A stretch of 64,000 nt of DNA from Paenibacillus sp. SZ31 (GTDB lineage: Bacteria; Bacillota; Bacilli; Paenibacillales; Paenibacillaceae): the NCBI RefSeq assembly GCF_012912005.1, contig NZ_JABBEA010000011.1, forward strand, positions 124,001-188,000, written 5' to 3'. A program made the position numbers and the translations under genes. Every line of letters starts with the position of its first letter. The first letter of the stretch is position 1. The notes under the pieces were generated by a model, which was given only the letters and a program-made list of their open reading frames with translations, had not been told where the DNA came from and did not search any database. Below, one piece after another: positions 1-8,795 of the stretch.

Positions 1-2
1 CG

Positions 3-248
3 AAGGCGGCCAGAGATGTGATGGAGATTCTTGAAACACGCAATCAGGAGGATCAAGCTACAATGCTGTTGGTCACCCATGATGCGGTTGCGGCGAGTTA
101 TTGCAGTCGGGTCGTCTTTATCAAGGATGGCAAATTGTACAATGAAATTCATTACGGCGATAATCGCGCAGCCTTTTATCAGAAGATTATTAATGTATTA
201 TCCCTAATGGGAGGGTCAGGACATGAATTTTCGCCAGTTCGCCATTAA
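3..248 (+). CDS. ABC transporter ATP-binding protein, BceA type (C-terminal fragment)
   Basis: The reading frame is open from the left edge of the window, so only the last roughly 80 residues are present. The visible part holds the Walker-B-distal switch region: a TMLLVTHD H-loop, then the VVFIKDGKLYNEI strand seen at the end of MacB/BceA-type ATPases. The stop lies 26 bp inside the permease gene that follows, so the two are translationally coupled. In this family the ATPase powers a large FtsX-like permease that removes or detoxifies lipid II-binding peptide antibiotics such as bacitracin. The assignment rests mainly on the partner gene. The upstream part, including Walker A, is outside the window. 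Confidence 0.85.
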   Translation, partial: KAARDVMEILETRNQEDQATMLLVTHDAVAASYCSRVVFIKDGKLYNEIHYGDNRAAFYQKIINVLSLMGGSGHEFSPVRH

Positions 249-2181
249 TAACGTTGTTCGCAACAAACGAATTTATCTGGCTCATTTTCTGAGCAGTACA
301 TTTTCCGTCATGATCTTTTTCACCTACGCATTGCTCCTGTTCCATCCCGATCTGAAAGAAGGGTTAAAGGGATCAAGTGGTACGGTTACGTTGCTTGCCA
401 ACCAGGGGTTTATGATTGCAGAGGTCATTATATTCATCTTTTCATTCCTGTTCTTGCTCTACTCTGTTGGTTCATTTCTGAAGACACGCAAGAAGGAGTT
501 TGGTATATTCCTGATCATTGGCATGACACGTAAACAAATGAACCGGCTGTTGTTTATGGAGAACATGTGTATCGGATTAGCTTCCATTATTACCGGTATT
601 GGACTCGGGCTTATTTTCGGCAAATTGATTCTGCTCATCTGCGGCTCCATGCTGGCTGTTGAGAACAGCCTTCGATTCTATTTTCCGCTAAAAGGCATTG
701 CCTTGACGGCAGGTACATTTCTGCTGCTGTTTGTTGTGATCGCGATGTCATCATCCTTGCTCATCCGCAAAGGAACTCTCATTGACCTTGTGAAATCAGA
801 GGAAAAACCGAAACCGGAACCCAAAGCCTCACGTCTACTTGCCTTGTTATCCGTATTGTTGATTGGCGGGGGTTATGCAGGAGTATTCACTTTTGTATGG
901 ATAAGCTTCTCGTTTCCGCTATTACTGGCAAGTGTCGTGGTCGTCATTGCAGGTACGTATTTACTGTTCACACAGCTCAGTGTGTACGTGATCCGGGCAC
1001 TCAAAAGAAACCCAAGATTGTTTTTCCGCAAAACCAATCTGCTCTTCTTATCGGAACTTACGTATCGAATGAAAGATAACGCGATTATGTTTTTCATGGT
1101 AAGCATCATCTCGGCATCTTCATTTACGGGAATTGGCACCATGCTCGCGATTGCTGACCCTGGGTTATCGTCCATGTCTAATCCGTACGCATTCAGCTAT
1201 ATGAATTCATGGGATACTCCCCAGTCAGAGCGACATATTCGGCAGATTGAAGAAACGTTGATTGATAATCAAGTTCCCTACGTGAAGGGCAGTTATGCTC
1301 CTATAGGTGAAAATAATAATGGGAAGATTATCAAACTGAGTGATTATAACCGTCTTGCGAAGGCACTGGGGTATGAAGAACGTACGTTGAAACAGATCGA
1401 TGAGTCATTTATGACACCAAGCAATTTGGCGATTCGCAAGGCGTACCGTGAACAGGTTGAACAAGGAGTCTCGGGAGGAAAGATCAATCTGGAGGTTGAT
1501 AATCAGCGCGTACCTGTCCAGCTATCGACACCTGGTACCGATATTGTGATTCCTTTTCAATATGAAATTTATCTCTACGTCGTAACCGACGAACTGTTTA
1601 ATAAGATGAGACCTGCGTACAACGAGGAAGTTGGCATGCCTGAAGGTTTCTATTCGAGTCAAACGATACAATTTATCGTGAAAGATTGGATGGGTACACG
1701 CAGCTTCGCTCCTGAATTGATCAAATCCATTCAAGATGATCATTCCGACAGAGGTTATTACGAGGTCAGCGCGCTTGTGGTGGACTGGCTTAATTCCAAG
1801 CAGACCAATGGCATCATTCTAATTTTGAGCGGCCTGATCGGCATTGTTTTCTTCACCTTTGCAGCAAGTTTCACGTATTTCAGACTCTACGCAGATCTAG
1901 AACGGGATGAAGCGCAGTATCGCATGATTGGCAAAATGGGACTGAGTCGTCCCGAACTCCGTAAGATCGTAACAAGGCAGCTATTGCTTATGTTCTTCCT
2001 GCCACTCTTGGTGGCGCTCATCCATAGTTCGGTTGCCTTTATAGCGTTACAGCAGTTGGTCGATTTCTCGGTTATCGGATACAGTCTGCGTATTTTCATG
2101 GTGTTTGCTTCCATGCAGATTCTGTATTTTGCACTTGTGCGCTGGCGGTATCTGCGTCACATGTATTCCAAATTAGTCTAA
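223..2181 (+). CDS. FtsX-like ABC transporter permease, BceB family
   Basis: This 652-residue membrane protein matches the length of BceB-type permeases. It starts at ATG 223 behind a GGGAGGGTCAGG ribosome binding site and overlaps the ATPase gene. An N-terminal membrane segment (about residues 20-40) is followed by an FtsX block at about 60-180 (a KTRKKEFGIFLIIGMTRKQ cytosolic loop), further helix pairs near 205-255 and 285-310, an extracellular region of about 200 residues (about 320-530), and a C-terminal FtsX block of three helices. The big extracellular loop between helices 7 and 8 is the BceB hallmark and senses the peptide. Such transporters usually pair with a BceRS two-component system. 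The nearby kinase at 4690 has a large external domain and is not BceS-like, so a cognate BceRS would lie upstream if present. Confidence 0.88.
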   Translation: MNFRQFAINNVVRNKRIYLAHFLSSTFSVMIFFTYALLLFHPDLKEGLKGSSGTVTLLANQGFMIAEVIIFIFSFLFLLYSVGSFLKTRKKEFGIFLIIGMTRKQMNRLLFMENMCIGLASIITGIGLGLIFGKLILLICGSMLAVENSLRFYFPLKGIALTAGTFLLLFVVIAMSSSLLIRKGTLIDLVKSEEKPKPEPKASRLLALLSVLLIGGGYAGVFTFVWISFSFPLLLASVVVVIAGTYLLFTQLSVYVIRALKRNPRLFFRKTNLLFLSELTYRMKDNAIMFFMVSIISASSFTGIGTMLAIADPGLSSMSNPYAFSYMNSWDTPQSERHIRQIEETLIDNQVPYVKGSYAPIGENNNGKIIKLSDYNRLAKALGYEERTLKQIDESFMTPSNLAIRKAYREQVEQGVSGGKINLEVDNQRVPVQLSTPGTDIVIPFQYEIYLYVVTDELFNKMRPAYNEEVGMPEGFYSSQTIQFIVKDWMGTRSFAPELIKSIQDDHSDRGYYEVSALVVDWLNSKQTNGIILILSGLIGIVFFTFAASFTYFRLYADLERDEAQYRMIGKMGLSRPELRKIVTRQLLLMFFLPLLVALIHSSVAFIALQQLVDFSVIGYSLRIFMVFASMQILYFALVRWRYLRHMYSKLV

Positions 2182-2193
2182 AATAGCATGCCC

Positions 2194-2235
2194 CAACAGA
2201 CACCGGACTTATGGCTCGGTGTCTGTTGACTTTTC
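2194..2235 (+). terminator. Rho-independent terminator after the BceAB-type genes
   Basis: CAACAGACACCG (2194-2205) pairs perfectly with CGGTGTCTGTTG (2217-2228) and is followed by a short T-rich stretch. It closes the ABC transporter operon. Confidence 0.8.
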
Positions 2236-2262
2236 TATCCCAGGCACAGTACTATTTCATTA

Positions 2263-2277
2263 GATACAGAATGTATC
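2263..2277. promoter_or_regulatory. Inverted repeat GATACA-GAA-TGTATC upstream of hpaB-like gene
   Basis: A perfect 6-bp dyad with a 3-bp spacer lies 77-91 bp before the hpaB-like start. The size and symmetry suit a dimeric MarR- or HxlR-type repressor. No regulator gene is adjacent, so the binding protein is unknown. Confidence 0.4.
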
Positions 2278-2323
2278 ATTACATAGTTTCTCAAGCAGTT
2301 AGAAGAATGGGATTACAGACATG

Positions 2324-2339
2324 TCAGGCAGATGCCTGA
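2324..2339 (+). promoter_or_regulatory. Inverted repeat TCAGGCA-GA-TGCCTGA just before the hpaB-like RBS
   Basis: A perfect 7-bp dyad with a 2-bp centre ends one base before the AGGGAGG ribosome binding site (2341-2347). The 2-nt loop disfavours a simple RNA hairpin, so a DNA operator is more likely. It could also be chance. Confidence 0.35.
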
Positions 2340-2353
2340 GAGGGAGGACATAT

Positions 2354-3799
2354 ATGAGTATCACGATGTCTCGTGGACAAGCTTACATTCAACGTTTGAA
2401 TGATGAGCGGAATGTATGGCTGGACGGAGAACGTATCCAGGTAACTGGGCATCAAGCCTTTCAGGGAACACTTCAAACGATTGAGAGTTTGTTCAATCTG
2501 GTGGATGACCCGGAGACAAGGGAAACTGTGGCCTATTGGGACGAACAGACGGGAAGTTACGTGCACCGCTCCTTTCTTGTGCCTCGTTCACTTTCTGACG
2601 TGAACAGCAGGGCAGATGCTTTTCGTCTTTGGGCCGATCGTACGTATGGAGTGATGAGCCGATTGTCTGATTATGCTCGATCCCGCCTCACGGGCTGGTA
2701 TGCAACACGACATGAGATGACAGCACATGACCCGGCTTTTGCGGGTAAAATATCCGATTACTTTGAACAAGCCAAACGAAAAGATGCTTTCCTGACGATT
2801 GTCCAGCGCGACCCGCAAATTAATCGTTCCTTGCCTGTTGGAGAAGATGAGGATGCCATGCTGCGGATTGTCAGAAGCAATACGGAGGGCGTAGTCATTC
2901 GCGGGGCAAAAATGGTGGCAACAGCAGCGCCTTATGCGGATGATATCATCGCTTATCCCGTTCAACGAATTCCAGGCCACCTGCCAGAACTGGCCCATAT
3001 GGTGATTGTAGCCGCGGACAGTCCGGGCTTGCACATGATGTGTCGTGAATCTTTTGCCACAAAAGATTCGGATCAATCACATCCACTCAGTGCGCAGTAT
3101 GATGAGATGGATGCCGTGTTATTTTTTGACGATGTATTTGTGCCCTGGGAACGTGTATTGCTGCACAATAACCCTGAAGCCGTATGGCAAATTCGCTGCA
3201 ACACAGCTTCGGCCAGTCTGGCCTATCATCAGAGCGTCATTCGCTTACACTCGAAACTGGAGTTCGTTACAGCTGTGACCTCAGCCATTGCCAAGGAGAT
3301 CGGGGTGGACTCCTTCCTGAATGTGCAGGAACAGCTCGGAGAGCTGATCAGTCAGATGCAGACCATCGAGGGACTGATTATTGCTGCTGAAGCACAGTCC
3401 AAGCCGGATACATTCGGCAACTGGCTGCCGGAATTCAAATATATTGAAACCGCCCGTAATCTGGGCAATCGCTATTATCCTCGCGCTGTGGAGATTTTGA
3501 AGACGATTGCTGCGGGTGGTCTGATTCAGATTCCTTCAGGTGCGTTTGAGATGAATGAAATGATGGGCTCCATGATGGGCAAATACCTTGGCGGAGTAAC
3601 GATGCAAGCCCCGGAGAAGATTCGTCTCTTCCAACTTGCATGGGAGCTGACCGGAAGTCCACTCGGAGCAAGGCATGACCTGTATGAACGCTTCTACGCA
3701 GGTGATCCGGTGCGCAACCGGGCGAGCCAATATGTGCAGTATGACAAGGAACGTTTATCGGCGAAAGTTGAACCGTGGCTTCGTTCGGTTAAGGAATAA
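2354..3799 (+). CDS. 4-hydroxyphenylacetate 3-monooxygenase-type oxygenase component (HpaB family)
   Basis: This 481-residue protein has the family's usual length. I chose ATG 2354 because AGGGAGG ends 6 bp upstream; the earlier in-frame ATG at 2321 has no ribosome binding site. Family landmarks are the DPQINRS segment near residue 160, the RMAGC-free acyl-CoA-dehydrogenase-like fold, and the C-terminal IQIPSGAFEMN and RIRLFQLAWELTGSPLGARHD-like stretches. HpaB uses FADH2 from a separate reductase (HpaC) to ortho-hydroxylate phenolic substrates such as 4-hydroxyphenylacetate. No reductase gene lies nearby. The histidine that often lies just before the PQINR motif in HpaB is not obvious here, so the substrate may be another phenol. 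It is monocistronic, with dyads upstream and a terminator downstream. Confidence 0.85.
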   Translation: MSITMSRGQAYIQRLNDERNVWLDGERIQVTGHQAFQGTLQTIESLFNLVDDPETRETVAYWDEQTGSYVHRSFLVPRSLSDVNSRADAFRLWADRTYGVMSRLSDYARSRLTGWYATRHEMTAHDPAFAGKISDYFEQAKRKDAFLTIVQRDPQINRSLPVGEDEDAMLRIVRSNTEGVVIRGAKMVATAAPYADDIIAYPVQRIPGHLPELAHMVIVAADSPGLHMMCRESFATKDSDQSHPLSAQYDEMDAVLFFDDVFVPWERVLLHNNPEAVWQIRCNTASASLAYHQSVIRLHSKLEFVTAVTSAIAKEIGVDSFLNVQEQLGELISQMQTIEGLIIAAEAQSKPDTFGNWLPEFKYIETARNLGNRYYPRAVEILKTIAAGGLIQIPSGAFEMNEMMGSMMGKYLGGVTMQAPEKIRLFQLAWELTGSPLGARHDLYERFYAGDPVRNRASQYVQYDKERLSAKVEPWLRSVKE

Positions 3800-3869
3800 T
3801 CTAATATGAATGGTCCGGATGAAGAATGAAAAGCCTGAATCAAGAATGAAAACGGTCCTATTTTCTTAA

Positions 3870-3900
3870 AGCCTTGGCCTGCGCCAGGGCTCTATTTCTA
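3870..3900 (+). terminator. Probable terminator after the hpaB-like gene
   Basis: AGCCTTGGC (3870-3878) pairs with GCCAGGGCT (3883-3891) with one G-U pair, a CTGC loop and a following T-rich tract. Confidence 0.65.
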
Positions 3901-4004
3901 TTTATTTAGATTATCTTTAGAAATGATTTAGGTTGAATTAAGAGACGTAGTATATAGTAATAATGTAGAGATAGGCATAGAGTATAGGAAATGAGAGGAA
4001 TAAC

Positions 4005-4712
4005 ATGAGATACACCGTATTAATTGCAGATGACGAACCAGAGATTGTGGAACTGCTTCAGCTCTATCTGGAGAAGGACTATAGCATTAAGACTGCAGTG
4101 AATGGAGCCGAGGCGCTGCAAACCATACGTTCAACACAGATTGATCTGGTCATACTGGACATCATGATGCCTGTAATGGACGGATTGCAGTTGATCAAAC
4201 AGATTCGGGCTACACATCACATGCCTGTTCTGTTCCTATCCGCCAAAAGTCAGGATCACGATAAAATCCTGGGACTCGGACTCGGTGCAGATGATTATAT
4301 AGCGAAGCCATTCAACCCGCTTGAGATTGTCGCCAGGGTAGAGGCGTTGCTCAGAAGGGTCAATCATTTTGATGCAGCTGAGGTTCCTGTAGCTAAAGAA
4401 CAGAATCTGGTATTAGGCGATCTGACGCTGGATCGCTCTCAATGTATCCTTTTTCGTTCAGGAAGTCCGGTAACATTGACCTCTACAGAGTATAAAATCA
4501 TGGAATTGTTGCTCGATCAGCCTGGCCGAGTGTTCACCCGCAAAAAAATATACGAAGCGGTCTGGGGCGACTATTATGCGCACGAGGACAGCACCATCAT
4601 GGTACATATCAGCAACATTCGGGAGAAGATCGAGCGTGACTCCAGACAACCGGAATATCTCAAAACGATAAGGGGACTGGGATACAAAATTGAAGCGCCC
4701 ATGGAAAGCTAG
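4005..4712 (+). CDS. Two-component response regulator, OmpR/PhoB family
   Basis: This is a 235-residue cytosolic regulator. An N-terminal receiver domain (about 1-120) carries the DDE acidic pocket near residues 9-11, the phosphoacceptor aspartate in LVILDIMMPVMDG, and the lysine in DDYIAKPF. The C-terminal winged helix (about 135-232) ends with the HISNIREKIE and IRGLGYKIE signatures. ATG 4005 follows GAGAGGAATAAC. The kinase gene overlaps its last 23 bp, so the pair is cotranslated. It is probably the first gene of an operon running to 7689. The signal sensed is not evident. Confidence 0.93.
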   Translation: MRYTVLIADDEPEIVELLQLYLEKDYSIKTAVNGAEALQTIRSTQIDLVILDIMMPVMDGLQLIKQIRATHHMPVLFLSAKSQDHDKILGLGLGADDYIAKPFNPLEIVARVEALLRRVNHFDAAEVPVAKEQNLVLGDLTLDRSQCILFRSGSPVTLTSTEYKIMELLLDQPGRVFTRKKIYEAVWGDYYAHEDSTIMVHISNIREKIERDSRQPEYLKTIRGLGYKIEAPMES

Positions 4713-6147
4713 AGAAAAGCGACTGTTGCAGACATCCCTGACACTGGATTTCTTGCTGTTCAACTTCTTTTTGCTGTTACTGGTATTGATTGTGTACCTT
4801 ATGGTTTCACTGGATGTCGTGGATTTTCGCATTTCGGATCAGGTGGTAGACCCGGATCTGAATGTTGAAGCCCATGTGTATGTGGCAGAGTTGGAGAACG
4901 AATTATACTCCGGTGGAGGTTCGGTGTCGAAAGACAAAGACACAGAGATTCAACGTCTCAAGGATAGCGGTGGCTGGATTGAGATTCTGGATGCGAATCG
5001 CACCGTCATTCATCATGTGGGAGACAAGCAAGATGCTTTCACCCAATACAGTGAAGCCGATCTGTATGCTGGATTGGAGAACCGAAGCGACCAGCCGTAC
5101 TATTACTCCATCACTCCGTTTTCGACAGAAGGAGCAGCAGCCTATGTGTTGCTGAAGATCCCTCGTGATCTGGTAAGCGTAAGAATTAATGATAATCAGT
5201 TGATTACCAATCTGAAGCACCCGTTATCTTTTTACATTATGATTGGCATCGGTTTAGTGTTGTCATTGATCTTCGTATATAGCTATTGGGTCGCACGGAG
5301 AATCAAAAAACCACTCAGCATTCTCTCCTCGGGTCTTACGCAGATGATACAAGGAAATTATAGTACACGGATGTCGATCTCGGCCGAGAGAGAGTTTGTT
5401 CAGATTGGTGAGACCTTTAACTACATGGCGGACGTCATTGAGAACACCTCTGCGGAGAAACGTTACGCGGAAGAGAGCAAACAGCGACTGATTGTAGACT
5501 TATCACATGATTTGAAGACACCGATAACATCCATACAGGGATATGCGCAGGCTTTAGTGGAAGGACGTGGAGAGGACAAGGACAGGCAGCAAAGATATCT
5601 GGGATACATCTATAACAAGTCCGTTCAAGTTGCACGCATGATACAAAATATGCTGGAGCTACTCAAGGTGGATTCACCCGATTTCCGCATGCAGATTGAG
5701 AGAAGAGAAATTGGAGAATTCGTGCGCGAGATTATGGCAGATACCTATGGGGAGATTGAGCAGAAACAGTTTGTCCTTCATGTACGTGTTCCTGATCAGG
5801 AGATCTACGCAAGGTATGATCCGGAACTGCTATCCAGAGTCATTCAGAATCTGATCACCAATGCCCTTTCCTATAATGCGCTCGGAACAGAACTGCGCGT
5901 GGAACTCATTTCGCTTCATACCCATGTGGTGATTGAAGTGGCAGATACCGGAGTGGGCATACCTCAGGAACTGTGGTCAACCATCTTTGATCCGTTTGTA
6001 CGAGGGGATGAGGCGAGGACAGCGACCGGAGGTACGGGACTTGGATTGTCCATCGCACGGCGTAATACGGAGAAAATGGGCGGACGGCTGATCCTTTCCC
6101 GGCGTGGGCGAGAGACCACCGTGTTTACCATTCAGATTCCAAATTAA
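4690..6147 (+). CDS. Sensor histidine kinase
   Basis: This 485-residue membrane kinase is partner to the overlapping response regulator. It has a TM helix at about 17-40, an extracellular region of about 130 residues, a second TM at about 175-197, a HAMP domain, and a HisKA domain with phosphoacceptor His273 in LSHDLKTPITS. The HATPase_c domain has an N-box (NLITNALSYN), G1 (DTGVGIP), an F-box (FDPFVRGD) and G2 (GGTGLGLSIA). The start is a TTG at 4690 with only a weak ribosome binding site; translational coupling probably compensates. The large external domain separates it from intramembrane-sensing BceS kinases, so it is probably not the regulator of the transporter at 1-2181. Confidence 0.92.
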   Translation: MKRPWKAREKRLLQTSLTLDFLLFNFFLLLLVLIVYLMVSLDVVDFRISDQVVDPDLNVEAHVYVAELENELYSGGGSVSKDKDTEIQRLKDSGGWIEILDANRTVIHHVGDKQDAFTQYSEADLYAGLENRSDQPYYYSITPFSTEGAAAYVLLKIPRDLVSVRINDNQLITNLKHPLSFYIMIGIGLVLSLIFVYSYWVARRIKKPLSILSSGLTQMIQGNYSTRMSISAEREFVQIGETFNYMADVIENTSAEKRYAEESKQRLIVDLSHDLKTPITSIQGYAQALVEGRGEDKDRQQRYLGYIYNKSVQVARMIQNMLELLKVDSPDFRMQIERREIGEFVREIMADTYGEIEQKQFVLHVRVPDQEIYARYDPELLSRVIQNLITNALSYNALGTELRVELISLHTHVVIEVADTGVGIPQELWSTIFDPFVRGDEARTATGGTGLGLSIARRNTEKMGGRLILSRRGRETTVFTIQIPN

Positions 6148-6182
6148 ATAAGAGAAGAAATGTCCATGTGGAGGGGAATATT

Positions 6183-7262
6183 TTGTTCAAAGGAAATACG
6201 TTTGTCCGGTTCAGTATTGCACTGGCGCTGATATTGGTTAATATCTATTTATTATCACGTGTGAGCTTCATCTTTCAGCCGCTCGTCACCATGATCACGG
6301 TAATTACCGTGCCGATGATGTTATCGGTGTTCTTTTATTATCTGCTCCGGCCGCTCGTGAATTATATGGAGAAAAAGAAAATAAATCGCACGCTAAGTAT
6401 TTTGCTAATCTATCTGGTTATTGCTATTCTGGGTGTGTTCTTCATCATTGGATTATGGCCATCGTTACGTGAGCAACTGATCAATCTGGTCGATAACGCA
6501 CCAAGTCTAATTAATTCTTTAAGTGAACAGCTAAGAGAACTGGAGCAAAACGGTGCCATTCAGGCCTTGTTCCCTGAGGGATCTACACCTTTCTCCCAGA
6601 TCACGGAGTATATCAACAAAGGATTTAACTTTGTGACCAACTATGTAAGTGGATTTTTCTCACTCGTGTCCAGTTTTGCGATCATCTTGTTTACATTACC
6701 GATCCTTTTGTTCTATATGCTGTTACAAGGTGAGAAATTTGGTCGTAAACTGGCACATATCGCTCCAAAACGTTTCCAAAATGACAGCCGTGAAGTCGTA
6801 ATTGAGATTGATCAGGCGTTGAGTGGTTTTATTGTGGGAAGAGTTTTGGTGAATCTGGCACTGGGTGTACTGATGTATATCGGTTTCTTGATCATTGGAC
6901 TGCCGTACGCATTACTGTTGACAGTGATCGCGGTCATCATGAACTTTGTTCCGTTTATCGGAGCGATTGTGTCGTCCGTACCTATTGTGATCATGGGTCT
7001 CGTGGTATCACCATCGGTTGCCATCTGGTCTCTGATTATTATTCTTGTCGCTCAGCAGATTCAGGACAACCTGGTTGCACCTTACGTATTCGGCAAAAAG
7101 CTGGACATTCACCCGCTCACGACCATCATTCTGGTGTTGGGTGCAGGCGACCTGGGTGGAATTATTGCTATCCTGATTATTATCCCGGTTTATATGATTG
7201 TTAAAATTCTTTTGGTTCGAATCTATAACATGTTCTTTAAGGACAAATGGCAGAATGCATAG
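6183..7262 (+). CDS. AI-2E family transporter (UPF0118 membrane protein)
   Basis: This is a polytopic membrane protein of 359 residues starting at TTG 6183. GGAGGGG (6170-6176) sits 6 bp upstream of that TTG and overlaps the alternative GTG at 6168, which is why I prefer the TTG. It shows two N-terminal helices, a soluble middle part (about 80-140), and a helical C-terminal block with the PYALLLTVIAVIMNFVPFIG and IQDNLVAPYVFGKKLDIHP signatures of the family. Members have been reported as autoinducer-2 exporters or ion antiporters; the substrate cannot be read from sequence. The gene follows the kinase by 35 bp and precedes the Asp23/Gls24 gene by 28 bp, which suggests an envelope-related operon. 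Confidence 0.85.
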   Translation: MFKGNTFVRFSIALALILVNIYLLSRVSFIFQPLVTMITVITVPMMLSVFFYYLLRPLVNYMEKKKINRTLSILLIYLVIAILGVFFIIGLWPSLREQLINLVDNAPSLINSLSEQLRELEQNGAIQALFPEGSTPFSQITEYINKGFNFVTNYVSGFFSLVSSFAIILFTLPILLFYMLLQGEKFGRKLAHIAPKRFQNDSREVVIEIDQALSGFIVGRVLVNLALGVLMYIGFLIIGLPYALLLTVIAVIMNFVPFIGAIVSSVPIVIMGLVVSPSVAIWSLIIILVAQQIQDNLVAPYVFGKKLDIHPLTTIILVLGAGDLGGIIAILIIIPVYMIVKILLVRIYNMFFKDKWQNA

Positions 7263-7290
7263 AATTTAATTATTCGAAGGAGTGGAGCAC

Positions 7291-7689
7291 ATGTCTGAAA
7301 TTATCGAAAAACAATACAATGAACCTGAATATATCGCACCTCAATCTGTTCAAATGGGTACCATTCACATCTCGAACGATGTGTTATCCAAGATCGTGGG
7401 GATGGCCGCTCAATCAACGGCTGGCGTATCCTCCATGTCCGTTGGACTGACTGAAGGGATTGCCAAGAGTATTAGCGGCAAAAGTCTGCAAAAAGGGATT
7501 GACGTACATGTCAAAGACGATCAGGCAACCATCCAGCTGCGCATCAACATTCAATATGGCAACAAGATGCACGAGGTCTGCCGTGAACTTCAACATAATG
7601 TTCAACAGGCTGTAGAACAATTAGCCGGCGTTATGGTGAATGAAATTAAAGTACAAGTCGTCGGTGTATCCATGCCGGAAACGATATAA
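7291..7689 (+). CDS. Asp23/Gls24 family envelope stress response protein
   Basis: This is a 132-residue cytosolic protein. ATG 7291 follows AAGGAG (7277-7282) by 8 bp, and an in-frame GTG at 7282 overlaps that site. The whole protein fits the Asp23/Gls24 (DUF322) domain: an early GTIHISNDVLSKIVGMAA helix, an internal VDVHVKDDQATIQLRI-like strand pair, and a C-terminal VNEIKVQVVGVSMP. Family members form membrane-associated cell-envelope stress proteins in Gram-positives. As last gene of the RR-HK-AI-2E cluster, it may be a target or effector of that two-component system, which is inference. Confidence 0.85.
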   Translation: MSEIIEKQYNEPEYIAPQSVQMGTIHISNDVLSKIVGMAAQSTAGVSSMSVGLTEGIAKSISGKSLQKGIDVHVKDDQATIQLRINIQYGNKMHEVCRELQHNVQQAVEQLAGVMVNEIKVQVVGVSMPETI

Positions 7690-7734
7690 ACGAATCTATG
7701 GAATTACGATTATAGGATAAACGATTGGCACAAA

Positions 7735-7778
7735 CAGCACCTTCCCAATTAACAACTTAACTGGGAGGGTGCTGTTTT
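7735..7778. terminator. Bidirectional terminator between convergent genes
   Basis: CAGCACCTTCCCA (7735-7747) pairs with TGGGAGGGTGCTG (7762-7774) with one wobble, followed by TTTTAT. Its left arm abuts the stop codon of the minus-strand AraC gene, so it serves the plus-strand operon and possibly both genes. Confidence 0.75.
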
Positions 7779-8594
7779 ATGTTTGCGGTAGTAGGTGGGC
7801 GCTTCGCCCATCACTTTTTTGAACATTTTAGAGAAGAGCAATTGATCCGTATAGCCCACAGAACGGGCAATATCGCCAATGGTCAGACCGGGATCAAGTG
7901 TCAGTTCGGCTGCCCTGCGCATCCGATAATGGACCAGATACGACTGAATACTGCTTCCCATCTGGTCCTTGAAGAGAGAGCACAGATAACTGCGCTGCAA
8001 ACCGACATGGGCCGCAATGGATTGTACGGTAATGGCATTGGCATAGTTCATTTCAATGAAGTCCATTACCTGCGTTACGTACGTTTCCTTCGAATAATCC
8101 TGTATGGGGTGAAGATGCTCGGAGTTGGCCTGATCAATCAAAATAGAGAAGAATTGATACAGCAAACCAGTCATGCTCATCTCCCAACCTTTGTGGGTAT
8201 TGCGGGAATTGACCATTCGATGCAGGCAGGATCGCATCTCGTCATCCTCATTACCCAGCTCAAAGATCGGGTGATGCTCTGACAGACAGGCCATCTGTAG
8301 AAAAGATGAACTATTGCTGCCTTGAAAAGCAACCCAGCTGTATTCCCAAGGATCATCTTGATCTGCTTCGTAATGAACAACAGAATGCGGAACGATTAGA
8401 AATCCTTGGCCTTTGTGCAGGGTATACGTTTTGCCACCGACTTCGAAGGTGCCTTTGCCATTCAAAATATAATGAATCTTGTAATAGTCTCTCATGGCAG
8501 GGCCAAAGTGGTGACCTGGTGTACAGGCTTCCGTGCCATAATGAAGGAGCTGTAGCTCCTGAAAATGATTGTTCTTAAACATATACGTAATCAA
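7749..8594 (-). CDS. AraC family transcriptional regulator
   Basis: This is a 281-residue regulator. The start is a TTG at 8594 (minus strand), 7 bp after an AGGAG; a later in-frame ATG at 8582 is too far from it. The N-terminal cupin-like sensor domain (about 10-150) includes HYILNGKGTFEVGGKTYTL and the IVPHSVVHYEAD turn. The C-terminal double helix-turn-helix (about 178-275) has QSIAAHVGLQRSYLCSLFK and IGDIARSVGYTDQLLFSKMFKK. It is divergent from the aldo/keto reductase at 8796, the likely target. The ligand is probably a sugar or small organic molecule but cannot be read from sequence. Confidence 0.88.
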   Translation of the reverse strand: MITYMFKNNHFQELQLLHYGTEACTPGHHFGPAMRDYYKIHYILNGKGTFEVGGKTYTLHKGQGFLIVPHSVVHYEADQDDPWEYSWVAFQGSNSSSFLQMACLSEHHPIFELGNEDDEMRSCLHRMVNSRNTHKGWEMSMTGLLYQFFSILIDQANSEHLHPIQDYSKETYVTQVMDFIEMNYANAITVQSIAAHVGLQRSYLCSLFKDQMGSSIQSYLVHYRMRRAAELTLDPGLTIGDIARSVGYTDQLLFSKMFKKVMGEAPTYYRKHKTAPSQLSC

Positions 8595-8795
8595 GGGTAT
8601 TCACTCCTGTACGATTTCGTCTCATCTTGCATTTTAACATATTAATAAGTGTAAAAGATGAATGATTTAAGATTAGTTTATATAGATAACAATCATTATT
8701 CCATATGTTCAAAGTGAAATGCCATATCGTTTTTCCAGAAAAATGTCTAAGATGAAAAGGAATTCAACAAACCTTACAGGAAAGTGAGAATAACG
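8595..8795. promoter_or_regulatory. Divergent promoter region, AraC regulator / aldo-keto reductase
   Basis: This 200-bp AT-rich intergenic region must hold both divergent promoters. I could not place hexamers with confidence. A segment at 8649-8685 (GTGTAAA, then TTAGTTTATATAG) loosely resembles one end of the dispersed repeat found at 12943 and 48530. It may be a decayed end or chance. Confidence 0.4.

Noticed and set aside
2331-2347. CTGAGA next to a dyad upstream of the HpaB gene, like the TPP riboswitch CUGAGA box
   Set aside because: The second half of a TPP aptamer (ACCUGAUCYGGRU-like block) and the P2-P5 helices are absent.
4005-6147. Two-component pair as the BceRS system for the ABC transporter at 1-2181
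   Set aside because: The kinase has an extracellular domain of about 130 residues, unlike intramembrane-sensing BceS, and an unrelated monooxygenase gene lies between.
8683-8701. Fur-box-like GATAACAATCATTATTC between the AraC and aldo/keto reductase genes
   Set aside because: I count only about 12 of 19 matches in an AT-rich region, and neither neighbour has an iron link.
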